A DNA stretch of 64,000 nt from positions 186,001-250,000 of the forward strand of contig NZ_RXOE01000001.1 in the NCBI RefSeq assembly GCF_003965815.1. Direction: 5' to 3'. Of this stretch, positions 1 to 9,628 are shown in pieces. The stretch is from Variovorax gossypii. Lineage in GTDB: Bacteria > Pseudomonadota > Gammaproteobacteria > Burkholderiales > Burkholderiaceae_C. A program made the translations under genes and the position numbers. The first letter of the stretch is position 1; every line of letters starts with the position of its first letter. The notes beneath the pieces were generated by a model, which had not been told where the DNA came from, made no database searches, and was given only the letters and a program-made list of their open reading frames with translations.

Positions 1-2
1 AC

Positions 3-986
3 CGCAGCCAGTCGAGCAACGACGTGTTCCCGACCGCCATGCACGTGGCCGCCGTCGAGGCCATCACGCACAAGCTGTTGCCGGCCATCGGCAAGCTGCG
101 CGCCACGCTGGAGCAGAAGTCCAAGGACTTCGCCGACATCGTGAAGATCGGCCGCACCCACCTGCAGGACGCCACGCCCCTCACGCTGGGCCAGGAGTTC
201 TCGGGCTACGTCGCGCAACTTGCGCACGGCGAGGCGCACGTGCGCGCCGCGCTGCCGCACCTGTGCGAACTGGCGCTGGGCGGCACCGCCGTCGGCACCG
301 GCCTCAATGCGCCCAAGGGCTATGCGGAACAGGTGGCGGCCGAACTGGCGAAGCTCACGGGCCTGCCCTTCGTGACCGCGCCGAACAAGTTCGAGGCCAT
401 GGCCAGCGTCGATGCGCTGGTGCATGCGCACGGCGCGCTGAAGACGCTGGCCGCCAGCATGAACAAGATCGCCAACGACGTGCGCTGGCTCGCCAGCGGC
501 CCGCGCAGCGGCATCGGCGAACTGAGCATTCCCGAGAACGAACCGGGCTCGTCGATCATGCCGGGCAAGGTCAACCCGACGCAGAGCGAAGCCGTGACGA
601 TGCTGGCCGCGCAGGTGTTCGGCAACGACGTCGCCATCAACATCGGCGGCGCCTCGGGCAACTTCGAGCTGAACGTGTTCCGCCCGATGGTGGCGCACAA
701 CTTCCTGCAGAGCGTGCGCCTGCTGGCCGATGGCATGGTGAGCTTCAACGACCACTGCGCAGTGGGCATCGAGCCCAACCGCGAGCGCATCACCGAGCTG
801 GTGCAGCGTTCGCTGATGCTGGTGACGGCGCTCAACACCCACATCGGCTACGACAAGGCCGCCTTCATCGCCAAGAAGGCGCACAAGGAAGGCTCCAGCC
901 TGCGCGAAGCGGCGATCGCTTCGGGCCACCTGACGGCCGAGCAGTTCGACCAGTGGGTGGTGCCGGAGAACATGACTGGCCGTTGA
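3..986 (+). CDS. fumC: Fumarate hydratase class II, 3' part
   Basis: This is the C-terminal portion of class II fumarase, the oxygen-stable, iron-free TCA-cycle enzyme that interconverts fumarate and L-malate in the cytosol. The frame is open from base 3, so the gene enters from the left edge. About 327 residues are present and roughly the first 135-140 of a usual ~465-residue protein are missing. The family signature [11 protein letters not shown] is intact near the middle and carries the mobile-loop serine. The HLQDATP stretch near the start and the [10 protein letters not shown] segment are also typical. The in-frame GTG at base 24 is internal (the protein reads [11 protein letters not shown] through it) and is not the true start. 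A strong terminator follows at once, so this is the last gene of its transcript. Argininosuccinate lyase and aspartase share the fold, but the signature and C-terminal region fit FumC best. Confidence 0.96.
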   Translation, partial: RSQSSNDVFPTAMHVAAVEAITHKLLPAIGKLRATLEQKSKDFADIVKIGRTHLQDATPLTLGQEFSGYVAQLAHGEAHVRAALPHLCELALGGTAVGTGLNAPKGYAEQVAAELAKLTGLPFVTAPNKFEAMASVDALVHAHGALKTLAASMNKIANDVRWLASGPRSGIGELSIPENEPGSSIMPGKVNPTQSEAVTMLAAQVFGNDVAINIGGASGNFELNVFRPMVAHNFLQSVRLLADGMVSFNDHCAVGIEPNRERITELVQRSLMLVTALNTHIGYDKAAFIAKKAHKEGSSLREAAIASGHLTAEQFDQWVVPENMTGR

Positions 987-1008
987 TTGATCCGGCCAGC
1001 TCAAGCAG

Positions 1009-1036
1009 AAAAGGACCCGCGAAGGTCCTTTTTTTG
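1009..1036 (+). terminator. Rho-independent terminator of fumC
   Basis: A perfect 9-bp stem AAAAGGACC / GGTCCTTTT with a six-base loop (CGCGAA) lies just after the fumC stop, and the T run continues to position 1035. The A/T arms would also let it act on the opposite strand, where it could stop transcription of the convergent oxidoreductase gene. Confidence 0.9.
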
Positions 1037-1050
1037 TTGTTGCCTGCGGC

Positions 1051-1668
1051 TCAGTAGCCGATGGTGTAGCGCTGGCGGGAATGCGCCGGCTTTTCCAGCT
1101 CATCGATGAACGCGATCGCGTAGTCCGCGAAGCTGATCCAGCTGCGGCCTTCGGCACTCACGAGCAGGTCGTTGCTGCCCAGGCGGAACTTGCCGGTGCG
1201 CTCGCCTTCGACGAATTCGGCGGAGGGCGAGAGGAAGGTCCAGTCCAGGTCCTTCTCGTTGCGCAGCGTGTCGAGGAACACGCCGCCGGCCGAGGCTTCG
1301 GCGCGGTACGCGTCGGGGAAGTTGGGCGTGTCGATCACCTTCAGGCCGGGCGCCGCGAACAGGCTGCCCGCGCCGCCGACCACCAGCAGGCGCTTCACGC
1401 CGGCGCGCTTCGTCGGCTCGATGATGGCCGCGGGAGGCACGGTGGCGAAATGCGCGGCGCTGAACACGGCGTCGTGGCCGGCCAGCGTCTTCTCGAGGGC
1501 GGCGCCGTCGAGCACGTCGAGGTCGACGGCCTTCACGTTGGCGCGGCCCGCCAGCTTGGCGCTGGCCTTGCGAGCGATGGCGGTGACGGTGTGGCCGCGG
1601 CGCAGTGCCTCTTCGAGAAGCTGGCTGCCGGCGCGTCCGGTGGCGCCGATGATGGCGATGTGGCTCAT
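1051..1668 (-). CDS. NAD(P)-binding epimerase-like oxidoreductase
   Basis: A 205-residue single-domain Rossmann protein of the NAD(P)H-binding/NmrA-like group (PF13460 type, as in YwnB-like proteins). The dinucleotide-binding glycine motif GATGRAGS is at residues 8-15, straight after the first beta strand. A second strand with basic residues (IARKAS) follows, which often favours NADP. There is no classical YxxxK pair, so it need not be a catalytic dehydrogenase; relatives act as flavin/quinone reductases or redox sensors. The neighbouring LysR gene at 1773 is divergently oriented across about 100 bp, the usual arrangement for a regulator and its target. The substrate is unknown. Confidence 0.85.
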   Translation of the reverse strand: MSHIAIIGATGRAGSQLLEEALRRGHTVTAIARKASAKLAGRANVKAVDLDVLDGAALEKTLAGHDAVFSAAHFATVPPAAIIEPTKRAGVKRLLVVGGAGSLFAAPGLKVIDTPNFPDAYRAEASAGGVFLDTLRNEKDLDWTFLSPSAEFVEGERTGKFRLGSNDLLVSAEGRSWISFADYAIAFIDELEKPAHSRQRYTIGY

Positions 1669-1772
1669 GGTGACTCCTGTGAAAGATCGGATGGGATGAG
1701 TCGAATCTTAGGTTTCTGCTTTCGAAAGAAATACCTCGATTTACGCGCTTGTTTATTCCTAAAATCGTTCGA

Positions 1773-2705
1773 ATGGATCGATTGAATGCAATGCGCGTGT
1801 TCGTGACGGTGGTCGATTCGGGCAGCCTTTCGGCTGCGGCCGACAAGCTCGACATGTCCCGCCCGGTGGTCACTCGCTACGTGGCCGAACTGGAGCAATG
1901 GACCGGCGCGCGCCTGCTGCATCGCACGACGCGCCGCCTGAGCCTCACTGCCGCCGGCGAGGAGCTGCTGCCGCGCTGCCGCCAGGTGCTGGAACTCGCG
2001 GGCGACATGCAGGCGGCGGTGCGGCATCCGGCCGAGGCGCCGCGCGGGCAGCTCCGCATCACGGCCAGCACCTCGTTCGCGCAGGCCCAACTGGCCGATG
2101 CGATGGCCGAGTACGTGCGGCTCTATCCGGGCGTGGCGGTCGACCTGGTGCTGCTGGACCGCGCGGTGAACCTCGTCGACGAGCGCATCGACCTCGCGAT
2201 CCGCGTGGCGGCGGAGATCGACCCGAACCTGATCGCGCGGCGGCTTACGGATTGCCGCTCGGTGGTGTGCGCTTCACCGGCCTACCTGAAGGAGCACGGC
2301 AGGCCGTCGAGCGTGGAAGAGCTGGCGCAGCGCAACTGCCTCACTCACTCGTATTTCGGCCGCAGCCTCTGGAACTTCACGCGCAAGGAGAGCGGGGAGC
2401 CGGTATCCGTGGCCGTGGGTGGCAACGTTTCGACCAACGATGCTGCGAGCCTGATGTATCTGGCGAGGGCTGGGGCCGGTATCGCGATGCTGCCGACCTA
2501 TCTCACATGCCAGCTGCTGCAGTCCGGTGAACTTGTGCGGCTCTTCGCGAATTTCGAGCCGCAGGTGGTGGGCATGTACGCGGTGTATGCCTCGCGCAAG
2601 CACATGCCGGCCACGCTGCGCACGATGCTCGATTTCCTGGCCGCGCGCTTCACCGACCCGCCGGCCTGGGACATTGCATCGCAGGCCGGCCAGGATCGGG
2701 GTTAG
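1773..2705 (+). CDS. LysR-family transcriptional regulator
   Basis: A 310-residue LysR-type regulator with an N-terminal winged helix-turn-helix (about residues 1-60, with the LHRTTRRLSLT wing typical of the family) and a C-terminal effector-binding domain. The start was placed at the ATG that gives MDRLNAMRVF, the standard beginning for this subfamily. An upstream TTG at 1749 would only add eight unconserved residues. It is divergent from the oxidoreductase gene ending at 1668 and probably controls it, since LysR regulators commonly act on the adjacent divergent gene. It belongs to the DsdC/CrgA-like subgroup in which oxidoreductases are frequent targets. The inducer is not predictable. Confidence 0.92.
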   Translation: MDRLNAMRVFVTVVDSGSLSAAADKLDMSRPVVTRYVAELEQWTGARLLHRTTRRLSLTAAGEELLPRCRQVLELAGDMQAAVRHPAEAPRGQLRITASTSFAQAQLADAMAEYVRLYPGVAVDLVLLDRAVNLVDERIDLAIRVAAEIDPNLIARRLTDCRSVVCASPAYLKEHGRPSSVEELAQRNCLTHSYFGRSLWNFTRKESGEPVSVAVGGNVSTNDAASLMYLARAGAGIAMLPTYLTCQLLQSGELVRLFANFEPQVVGMYAVYASRKHMPATLRTMLDFLAARFTDPPAWDIASQAGQDRG

Positions 2706-2709
2706 GAAC

Positions 2710-3345
2710 TCAGTGCGAGTCGCCCGGCGGGTGGGCTGGCGCCATCAGCCGGTCGGTGTAGGCGATGGCCATGGCCGAGAACAGGAACGCGATGTGGATC
2801 ACGGTCTGCGCGATCAGCACGCGGTCGGTGTAGTTGTCCGCGTTGATGAAGGTCTTCAGCAGGTGGATGGAGCTGATGCCGATGATGGCGGTGGCCAGCT
2901 TCACCTTGAGCACCGAGGCGTTCACATGGCTCAGCCACTCGGGCTGATCGCGGTGGCCTTCGAGGTCCATGCGGCTCACGAAGGTCTCGTAGCCGCCCAC
3001 GATCACCATGATGAGCAGGTTGGAGATCATCACCACGTCGATGAGCGCGAGCACCACCAGCATGATGACCGTCTCGTTCAGCGTGCCGACCGGCGCGGTG
3101 GTCTTGTAGCCGATGCTGGTGATCAGCGCCTGCAGCGCTTCCTTGCTGCCGAAAGCAGCCTCGACCAGATGCAGCAGCTCGACCAGGAAGTGCACCACGT
3201 ACACGGCCTGCGCCACGATCAGGCCCAGGTACAGCGGCAGCTGCAGCCAGCGGCTCGCGAAGATCAGCTTGGGCAGGGGACGAAGCGGTGAACCACGGCG
3301 CGGTACGGGCGGGTTCCGGGTATCGAAAGGATCGGGAGCGGACAT
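2710..3345 (-). CDS. YqhA-like UPF0114 membrane protein
   Basis: A 211-residue integral membrane protein matching the UPF0114/TIGR00645 (YqhA) family. Hydrophobic segments lie near residues 33-55 (LYLGLIVAQAVYVVHFLVEL), 90-115, 145-165 and 180-200, giving about four transmembrane helices. The ETFVSRMD stretch after the second helix is typical of the family. The molecular function is not known. It is convergent with the LysR gene, with only four bases between the stops. Its 5' region faces acs across about 160 bp. Confidence 0.87.
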   Translation of the reverse strand: MSAPDPFDTRNPPVPRRGSPLRPLPKLIFASRWLQLPLYLGLIVAQAVYVVHFLVELLHLVEAAFGSKEALQALITSIGYKTTAPVGTLNETVIMLVVLALIDVVMISNLLIMVIVGGYETFVSRMDLEGHRDQPEWLSHVNASVLKVKLATAIIGISSIHLLKTFINADNYTDRVLIAQTVIHIAFLFSAMAIAYTDRLMAPAHPPGDSH

Positions 3346-3508
3346 CGGCAGGGCGGTTGTGGGGGACCGGGAATTCTAGGGGTGTCCCAGTGACGCACTC
3401 GTGATAACCCCGAGAGGGCTATCGAACAGGCTCTAACATCGCAACCGTCAGTGACCCGTAAGTGGGCCCGCCGACATTACGGCCGCACCCCTCCTGGAGA
3501 CAAAGAGC

Positions 3509-5509
3509 ATGAGCAGCAGCGCATCGAAGAACATTGAATCCGTCCTGGTCGAGAACCGCGTGTTCCCGCCCGATACCCGCGCCACCCAGGGCGCGCGCAT
3601 TTCCGGCATGGCTGCCTACGAGGCCCTGTGCAAGGAGGCCGAACAGGACTTCGAAGGGTTCTGGACCCGCCTGGCCAAGGACAACCTGAACTGGACCAAG
3701 CCCTTCACGAAGACCCTCGACGAATCGAATGCGCCGTTCTACCAGTGGTTCGGCGACGGTGAACTCAATGCCAGCGCGAACTGCCTCGACAGGCACGTCG
3801 GCACTCCGGTCGAGAACAAGACCGCCATCGTCTTCGAGGCCGACGACGGCACCGTCACCAAGGTCACCTACAAGGAACTGCTCGCCCGCGTGAGCCAGTT
3901 CGCCAATGCGCTGAAGGCGCGCGGCATCAAGAAGGGCGACCGCGTCATCGTCTACATGCCGATGACCATCGAGGGCGTCGTCGCCATGCAGGCCTGCGCG
4001 CGCATCGGCGCCACTCACAGCGTGGTGTTCGGCGGCTTCTCGGCCAAGGCGCTGCAGGAGCGCATCATCGACGCGGGCGCGGTGGCCGTCATCACCGCCA
4101 ACTACCAGCTGCGCGGCGGCAAGGAACTGCCGCTGAAGGCCATCGTGGACGACGGCATCGCGCTCGGCGGCTGCGAGTCGATCAAGACCGTGCTGGTGTA
4201 CGAGCGCACGCCCACCGCATGGAACCGCGTCGAGGGCCGCGACATCACCTTCACCGAGGCGCTGAACGGGCAGAGCACCGAGTGCGCGCCCGTGCCGGTC
4301 AACGCCGAGCATCCGCTCTTCATCCTCTACACCTCGGGCTCCACCGGCAAGCCCAAGGGCGTGCAGCATTCGACCGGCGGCTACTTGCTGTGGGCGAAGC
4401 TCACGATGGACTGGACCTTCGACATCCGTCCCGAAGACGTGTTCTGGTGCACCGCCGACATCGGCTGGATCACCGGCCACACCTACGTCGCCTACGGACC
4501 GCTCGCGGCCGGCGCCACGCAGGTGGTGTTCGAGGGCATCCCGACCTTCCCGCACGCGGGCCGCTTCTGGCAGATGATCGAGAAGCACAAGGTGTCGGTG
4601 TTCTACACGGCGCCCACCGCGATCCGCTCGCTCATCAAGGCGGCCGACGGCGACGAGAAGGTGCACCCGAAGAACTGGGACCTCACCAGCCTGCGCATCC
4701 TGGGCTCGGTCGGCGAGCCGATCAATCCCGAGGCATGGATGTGGTACCACCGCAATGTGGGCGGCGAGCGCTGCCCCATCGTCGACACCTTCTGGCAGAC
4801 CGAGACCGGCGGCCACGTCATCACGCCGCTGCCGGGCGCCACGCCGCTGGTGCCGGGCTCGTGCACGCTGCCGCTGCCGGGCATCATGACCGCCATCGTC
4901 GACGAGACAGGCAAGGACCTGCCCAACGGCGCCGGCGGCATGCTGGTCATCAAGCGGCCGTGGCCCTCGATGATCCGCACGATCTGGAACGACCCCGAGC
5001 GCTTCAAGAAGAGCTACTTCCCCGAGGAGATGGGCGGCACGATCTACCTCGCCGGCGACGGCGCGGTGCGCAGTGCCGACCGCGGCTACTTCCGCATCAC
5101 CGGCCGCATCGACGACGTGCTGAACGTGTCGGGCCACCGCCTGGGCACCATGGAAATCGAATCGGCGCTGGTCGCCAAGACCGACCTCGTGGCCGAAGCC
5201 GCCGTGGTGGGCCGTCCCGACGACGTGACCGGCGAAGCCGTGTGCGCCTTCGTCGTGCTCAAGCGCGCACGCCCGACGGGTGAAGAAGCCAAGCAGATCG
5301 CCAACGAGCTGCGCAACTGGGTCGCCAAGGAAATCGGCCCGATCGCCAAGCCCAAGGACATCCGCTTCGGCGACAACCTGCCCAAGACCCGCAGCGGCAA
5401 GATCATGCGTCGCCTGCTGCGCAGCATCGCCAAGGGCGAGGCGATCACGCAGGACACATCGACGCTCGAGAACCCTGCGATCCTGGAGCAGTTGTCGCAG
5501 ACGAACTGA
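3509..5509 (+). CDS. acsA: Acetyl-CoA synthetase (AMP-forming)
   Basis: A 666-residue acetate-CoA ligase, the normal length for Acs, that converts acetate, ATP and CoA to acetyl-CoA through acetyl-AMP. The adenylate-forming P-loop [11 protein letters not shown] lies near residue 270, the acetate-pocket segment [14 protein letters not shown] near 310, and [10 protein letters not shown] near 425. The C-terminal motif [11 protein letters not shown] contains the catalytic lysine (about K631), which in well-studied Acs enzymes is switched off by acetylation. The ATG at 3509 has GGAGA nine bases upstream. It stands alone and is divergent from the YqhA-type gene. The last 33 bp are duplicated downstream (see the repeat entry), so an alternative longer tail may once have existed. 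Confidence 0.97.
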   Translation: MSSSASKNIESVLVENRVFPPDTRATQGARISGMAAYEALCKEAEQDFEGFWTRLAKDNLNWTKPFTKTLDESNAPFYQWFGDGELNASANCLDRHVGTPVENKTAIVFEADDGTVTKVTYKELLARVSQFANALKARGIKKGDRVIVYMPMTIEGVVAMQACARIGATHSVVFGGFSAKALQERIIDAGAVAVITANYQLRGGKELPLKAIVDDGIALGGCESIKTVLVYERTPTAWNRVEGRDITFTEALNGQSTECAPVPVNAEHPLFILYTSGSTGKPKGVQHSTGGYLLWAKLTMDWTFDIRPEDVFWCTADIGWITGHTYVAYGPLAAGATQVVFEGIPTFPHAGRFWQMIEKHKVSVFYTAPTAIRSLIKAADGDEKVHPKNWDLTSLRILGSVGEPINPEAWMWYHRNVGGERCPIVDTFWQTETGGHVITPLPGATPLVPGSCTLPLPGIMTAIVDETGKDLPNGAGGMLVIKRPWPSMIRTIWNDPERFKKSYFPEEMGGTIYLAGDGAVRSADRGYFRITGRIDDVLNVSGHRLGTMEIESALVAKTDLVAEAAVVGRPDDVTGEAVCAFVVLKRARPTGEEAKQIANELRNWVAKEIGPIAKPKDIRFGDNLPKTRSGKIMRRLLRSIAKGEAITQDTSTLENPAILEQLSQTN

Positions 5510-5630
5510 TCCGGGATCCGGCCGAAGGCCGGTGCGTGCGAAGCACGCGCGTAGGTGAAGACGGCACTCATATCGCGCAGCGATGTGATGTGCCGGCAGA
5601 ACCCTGCGATCCTGGAGCAGTTGTCGCAGA
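5469..5630. repeat. 33-bp direct repeat duplicating the acs 3' end
   Basis: Bases 5469-5501, inside the last codons of acs, recur without a mismatch at 5598-5630, 129 bp downstream. The second copy continues as CAGATGTCTCAGACCAACTGA, so it would encode ...SQMSQTN-stop where the real gene ends ...SQTN-stop. The sequences before the two copies are not alike, so this is not a simple whole-unit tandem duplication. It looks like a relic of an alternative acs terminus or of a recombination event. Confidence 0.9.
5518..5548. other. Two tandem GAA-loop hairpins after acs
   Basis: Two adjacent perfect 6-bp stems with identical GAA loops follow the acs stop: CCGGCC-GAA-GGCCGG (5518-5532) and GCGTGC-GAA-GCACGC (5534-5548). 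There is no T run, so a factor-independent terminator is unlikely. mRNA 3'-end protection or a repetitive-element fragment is possible. No other gene is visible between 5510 and 5789, apart from the duplicated acs tail and another GC-rich stem (CGCGCGC/GCGCGCG, 5731-5750). Confidence 0.5.
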
Positions 5631-5789
5631 TGTCTCAGACCAACTGAGCAGTAGTACTGTAGGACGTGGCCGTTAATGCGGCCATTTGCACCGAACGGGG
5701 CTCTTCGCTGAGGTAAAACCATCGGATCACCGCGCGCCTCGAAGCGCGCGGGTTTCCCATGTGTTCGATCTTTCCGAAGGAGGCCTCCA

Positions 5790-6290
5790 ATGGGCGTGAG
5801 ATCCGCTTTTCTTTTCGTCGTCGTGCTGCTGATCGTGGCGCTCGCCGCGCTCAACTGGGGCGCGCTGTCCACGCCCACCGACGTGTGGCTGGGCTTCATG
5901 ACCGTCTCGGCCCCGCTGGGACTGATCATGCTGGGGCTGACCACGGTGCTGGCGGCCTTCTTCCTCGTCTACGTGCTGTACCTGCACAGCTCGGTGCTGA
6001 TCGACACCAAGCGCCACACCAAGGAGATGCAGGCCCAGCGCGACCTGGCCGACAAGGCCGAGGCTTCGCGCTTCACCGAGCTGCGCAACTTCCTGGAGGC
6101 GCAGGAGAACAAGCACATGGCGCAGAACGCCGACCGCCAGTCGGCGATCCTGGCGCGGCTGGAGCAGCTCGAGACGGCGATCCGCCTGCGTTCGGACCAG
6201 ACCGACAACACCATGGCCGCGCACATCGGCCAGCTCGAGGATCGCATCGAGCGCCGGCCCGTGCCGGCGGACATCAACCCGCAGGTGTGA
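5790..6290 (+). CDS. LapA-like two-helix membrane protein with coiled coil
   Basis: A 166-residue protein with two N-terminal hydrophobic segments (about residues 5-25 and 37-65), then a charged helical region with coiled-coil character (about residues 70-150) and a short Pro-rich tail. The first 65 residues resemble the LapA/DUF1049 membrane domain, with NWG after helix 1 and a PLGLIMLG start to helix 2. Function is unknown; relatives are linked to envelope assembly. The start at 5790 is supported by a strong ribosome-binding site, AAGGAGG, at 5777-5783. It is monocistronic and convergent with the cytochrome gene. Confidence 0.72.
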   Translation: MGVRSAFLFVVVLLIVALAALNWGALSTPTDVWLGFMTVSAPLGLIMLGLTTVLAAFFLVYVLYLHSSVLIDTKRHTKEMQAQRDLADKAEASRFTELRNFLEAQENKHMAQNADRQSAILARLEQLETAIRLRSDQTDNTMAAHIGQLEDRIERRPVPADINPQV

Positions 6291-6308
6291 TGCGAAAGTC
6301 CCTGGGGC

Positions 6309-6623
6309 TTACTTCGTCGAAAGCACCCAGGCGGCGAGCTTCTTCGCATCGGCTTCGCTGACCTGGTTGTTCGCCGGCATAGGCACCGGTCCCCACACGC
6401 CGGAGCCGCCCTTCATGATCTTGCTGGCGAGGGCGTCGACGGCGCCCTTGTCGTCCTTGTACTTGGCGGCAACGTCCTTGAACGACGGGCCGAGCACCTT
6501 GCGCTCGACAGCGTGGCAGCTCATGCAGTTCTTCGAAGTCGCCAGTGCCAGGTCGGCGAGGGCGGGCGCAGCGGCTCCCGCAAGGCCGAGGCCCAGGGCT
6601 GCCGACAACAAGACTCTTTTCAT
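6309..6623 (-). CDS. Class I cytochrome c (c551/c552 type)
   Basis: A 104-residue exported monohaem cytochrome. A signal peptide occupies residues 1-23 (positive N-terminus, Leu/Ala-rich core, cleavage after ALA). The single haem-binding motif is CMSCH near residue 33, and the distal methionine is in VPMPANNQ near residue 83. The size and the GPSFKDVA and LAAWVLS segments match the short c551/c552 family of periplasmic electron carriers between membrane complexes and terminal reductases or oxidases. No partner enzyme is adjacent. It is divergent from the small Trp-rich gene. Confidence 0.93.
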   Translation of the reverse strand: MKRVLLSAALGLGLAGAAAPALADLALATSKNCMSCHAVERKVLGPSFKDVAAKYKDDKGAVDALASKIMKGGSGVWGPVPMPANNQVSEADAKKLAAWVLSTK

Positions 6624-6731
6624 GGGGGATGTAATTGGTAAGGGCTGAGTTACATTCGACTCAACGCGATTTTAGGCAGCACCGTGCACGGCGCACGAAT
6701 GCGGTGCCAATACAACCCTGAGGGATTCGCG

Positions 6732-6986
6732 ATGTGGTTTCTCGGCTTGGGCCTGCTTGCGCTGGCCCTCAAATACTTCGAAATCGGCATGGTCGCCAGC
6801 TGGAGCTGGTGGATCGTGCTGTCGCCATTCGCAATGGCAGTCGCCTGGTGGGCCTGGGCCGATTCGTCGGGCTACACCAAGCGCAAGGTCGTCGAGCGTG
6901 AAGACCGGCGCAAGCAGGCCCGCATCGACCGGCAGAAGACCAACATGGGCATGAAGACCAGCAACGGGCAGCGCCCGCGCCGCTGA
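6732..6986 (+). CDS. Small Trp-rich membrane protein (TIGR04438 type)
   Basis: An 84-residue protein that begins MWFLGLGLLALALKYFEIG and contains a second hydrophobic stretch unusually rich in tryptophan (SWSWWIVL, then AVAWWAWAD). A basic cytosolic tail full of KR/RR pairs follows. This is the pattern of the small Trp-rich protein family of betaproteobacteria, whose role is unknown. The start was set at the ATG at 6732, where the family homology begins, rather than at 6684, which would add 16 unconserved residues. A weak GAGGG ribosome-binding site precedes it. Confidence 0.85.
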   Translation: MWFLGLGLLALALKYFEIGMVASWSWWIVLSPFAMAVAWWAWADSSGYTKRKVVEREDRRKQARIDRQKTNMGMKTSNGQRPRR

Positions 6987-7041
6987 GACGCTTCTTCCAT
7001 CGGCCAGAGTCCTCGCACCGCATGCATCACGCTGAAGTGCC

Positions 7042-7875
7042 ATGGACGAGGAAGCCACCACCCGCGCGCTGATCGTCTTCGGACTTTCGCTGCTGGTCGG
7101 CCCGGCCATCGGCGGGCTCGTGGGATGGCTGAAGAACTTTTTCTGGGGCGTGGGCGTAGGGGCGCTGCTCATCGGCTGCGCCGGCCTCTATGGCGCGGCC
7201 ACCCTCGGCTGGCATAGGTACCAGTCGATCGCCGGCACCACCAGCGTGCAGGGCAGCCTGGTCGAATTCGTCGAAGAGGAAAGCCGAGACAGCAAGGGGC
7301 GCACCACGGTGTCGCGAGCGCCCGTCGTCGAGTACGTCACGCCCGATGGCCAGAAGCGCCGCGTCAAGGGGCTGGGCGGCGGCCTTTCCGACAAGGAATG
7401 GGGCGACCCGGTCGAGGTGCGCTACAGCGTGACCGACCCTTCGCAGGCGCTGGTGGCCGATTTCCAGAACATGTGGGGCGGGGTCTGGGGGCTCGGCATC
7501 TTCGGCGCGTTTCCGACCATGTTCGGCCTGTTCTTCATCGGCATGGCGGTGAAGGAGGCGCCAGAGAAGTCCGGCCGTGCCGGCAAACCGCCGCCCGTGC
7601 GCGAGTCCACGCCGGGGCAGAAGCGCTGGCGCACGCGCGGTACGGTGCTTGCCAACCTCGTCTTCCTGGCCGGCTTCGCACTCGTGTTTCTTTACCCGGA
7701 CCCGAGCCCGATGAAGCAGTTCGGCGCCGGCTTCATGACCATAGGCGCCGGCGCCATGCTGCACTTTCTCGTGCAAAGCCTGCCGCCGGCGATGGATTTC
7801 CAGTCGCGCAGCATCCTCGCGATCGTAGGCCTCGGATTCCTGGCCTTCGGCTACGGCGCGTGGATGATGGCTTGA
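7042..7875 (+). CDS. DUF3592 membrane protein
   Basis: A 277-residue membrane protein. Two transmembrane helices lie near residues 9-60. A soluble beta-rich segment follows at about residues 65-140, including VVEYVTPDGQKRRV and PVEVRYSVTDPSQA, which is the DUF3592 pattern. Two or more further helices occur after residue 150 and at the C-terminus. DUF3592 proteins have no established function. It lies 55 bp after the Trp-rich gene on the same strand and may share its transcript. It is convergent with ilvD, with six bases between the stops. Confidence 0.75.
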   Translation: MDEEATTRALIVFGLSLLVGPAIGGLVGWLKNFFWGVGVGALLIGCAGLYGAATLGWHRYQSIAGTTSVQGSLVEFVEEESRDSKGRTTVSRAPVVEYVTPDGQKRRVKGLGGGLSDKEWGDPVEVRYSVTDPSQALVADFQNMWGGVWGLGIFGAFPTMFGLFFIGMAVKEAPEKSGRAGKPPPVRESTPGQKRWRTRGTVLANLVFLAGFALVFLYPDPSPMKQFGAGFMTIGAGAMLHFLVQSLPPAMDFQSRSILAIVGLGFLAFGYGAWMMA

Positions 7876-7881
7876 GCGATC

Positions 7882-9576
7882 TCAGAACTTGTCGAGCACG
7901 GCGCCCGAGCTGGCGCTGGACGCGTTGAACGCGAACTTCGCCTGCACGCCGCGCGTGTAGCGCGGAGCCGGTGCCTTCCAGCCTTCGCGGCGCTTGGCGA
8001 TCTCGGCTTCGGGCACGTTGAGTTCGAGCTTGAGTTCGTGCGCGTCGATGGTGATCGAGTCACCCTCGTTCACGAAGGCGATGGTGCCGCCGGCAGCCGC
8101 TTCGGGCGCCACGTGGCCCACCACCATGCCCCAGGTGCCGCCGGAGAAGCGGCCGTCGGTGATGAGGCCGACGCTCTCGCCGAGGCCTGCGCCGATCAGT
8201 GCGCCGGTCGGCGCCAGCATTTCGGGCATGCCCGGGCCGCCCTTGGGGCCGAGATAGCGCAGCACCATCACGTCGCCGGCCTTGATCTTGCCGTCGAGGA
8301 TGGCCTTGAGCGCCGACTGCTCGTCGTCGAACACGCGCGCCGGGCCGGTGATGACCGGGTTCTTCAGGCCGGTGATCTTGGCGACCGCGCCTTCGGGCGA
8401 CAGGTTGCCCTTCAGGATGGCCAGGTGGCCTTCGGCGTACATGGGGTTGTCGATGGCGCGGATCACGTCCTGGTCGGCGCGCGGCACGTCGGGCACGTCC
8501 TTCAGCACTTCGGCGATGGTCTGGCCGCTGATGGTGATGCAGTCGCCGTGCAGCAGGCCTGCGTTCAGCAGCACCTTCATCACCTGCGGGATGCCGCCGG
8601 CCTGGTGCAGGTCGACCGCGAGGTACTTGCCCGAGGGCTTCAGGTCGCAAATGACCGGCACCTTCTTGCGCATGCGCTCGAAGTCGTCGATGGTCCATTC
8701 CACGCCCGCGGCGTGCGCGATGGCCAGGAAGTGCAGCACCGCGTTGGTCGAGCCGCCGGTGGCCATGATGACGGCCACGGCGTTCTCGATGGCCTTCTTG
8801 GTCACGATGTCGCGCGGCTTCAGATCCTTCTTGATCGCCTCGATCAGCACCTTGGCCGATTCCTTGGCCGAGTTGGCCTTCTCGTCGTGCGGGTTGGCCA
8901 TGGTCGACGAGTAGGGCAGCGAGATGCCCAGCGCCTCGAATGCGCTCGACATGGTGTTCGCCGTGTACATGCCGCCGCACGAGCCGGTGCCGGGAATGGC
9001 GCGCTTCTCGATCTCCAGCAGATCCTCGTCGCTCATGTTGCCGGCCGCGTTCTGGCCCACGGCCTCGAACACGCTCACGATGTTCAGGTCCTGGCCCTTG
9101 TACTTGCCGGGAAGGATGGTGCCGCCGTAGACGTAGATGGCCGGCACGTTGGCGCGCAGCATGCCCATGAGGCCGCCGGGCATGTTCTTGTCGCAGCCGC
9201 CGACCACGAGCACGCCGTCCATCCACTGGCCGCCGACGCAGGTCTCGATGCAGTCCGAGATGACTTCGCGGCTGACCAGCGAGTACTTCATGCCCTCGGT
9301 GCCCATGGCCATGCCGTCGGAGATGGTGGGGGTGCCGAACACCTGAGCGTTGCCGCCGGCTTCCTCGATGCCTGCGATGGCCGCGTCGGCCAGTTTCTGC
9401 AGGCCCGAGTTGCAGGGCGTGATGGTGCTGTGGCCGTTGGCGACGCCGACCATCGGCTTCTTGAAGTCGCCTTCCTCGTAGCCCATGGCGTAGAACATCG
9501 AGCGGTTGGGGGCGCGGCTCTTGCCTTCGACGATGTTGGCGCTGCGGCGATTGATCTGGATTGGCTTGGTGTCCAT
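7882..9576 (-). CDS. ilvD: Dihydroxy-acid dehydratase
   Basis: A 564-residue IlvD/Edd-family enzyme that dehydrates 2,3-dihydroxy-isovalerate and 2,3-dihydroxy-3-methylvalerate in valine and isoleucine synthesis, using an Fe-S cluster. The three cluster cysteines are visible at C55 (TPCNSG), C128 (GGCDKNMPG) and C200 ([14 protein letters not shown]). The length matches the IlvD form rather than Edd, which is about 600 residues. The ATG at 9576 gives [12 protein letters not shown], the normal N-terminus; a longer open frame to 9654 is not conserved-looking and runs into the intergenic control region. It is divergent from a LysR gene across about 100 bp that hold possible operator repeats. Confidence 0.96.
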   Translation of the reverse strand: MDTKPIQINRRSANIVEGKSRAPNRSMFYAMGYEEGDFKKPMVGVANGHSTITPCNSGLQKLADAAIAGIEEAGGNAQVFGTPTISDGMAMGTEGMKYSLVSREVISDCIETCVGGQWMDGVLVVGGCDKNMPGGLMGMLRANVPAIYVYGGTILPGKYKGQDLNIVSVFEAVGQNAAGNMSDEDLLEIEKRAIPGTGSCGGMYTANTMSSAFEALGISLPYSSTMANPHDEKANSAKESAKVLIEAIKKDLKPRDIVTKKAIENAVAVIMATGGSTNAVLHFLAIAHAAGVEWTIDDFERMRKKVPVICDLKPSGKYLAVDLHQAGGIPQVMKVLLNAGLLHGDCITISGQTIAEVLKDVPDVPRADQDVIRAIDNPMYAEGHLAILKGNLSPEGAVAKITGLKNPVITGPARVFDDEQSALKAILDGKIKAGDVMVLRYLGPKGGPGMPEMLAPTGALIGAGLGESVGLITDGRFSGGTWGMVVGHVAPEAAAGGTIAFVNEGDSITIDAHELKLELNVPEAEIAKRREGWKAPAPRYTRGVQAKFAFNASSASSGAVLDKF

Positions 9577-9628
9577 GGTGTCTCTTCTGTCGTGGGGAGA
9601 TCGGGGGAGTCCAAGTATCGGACTTCTG

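Noticed and set aside
3419..5944. Long minus-strand open frame opposite acs
   Set aside because: It is a shadow of the acetyl-CoA synthetase gene, with no recognisable motif.
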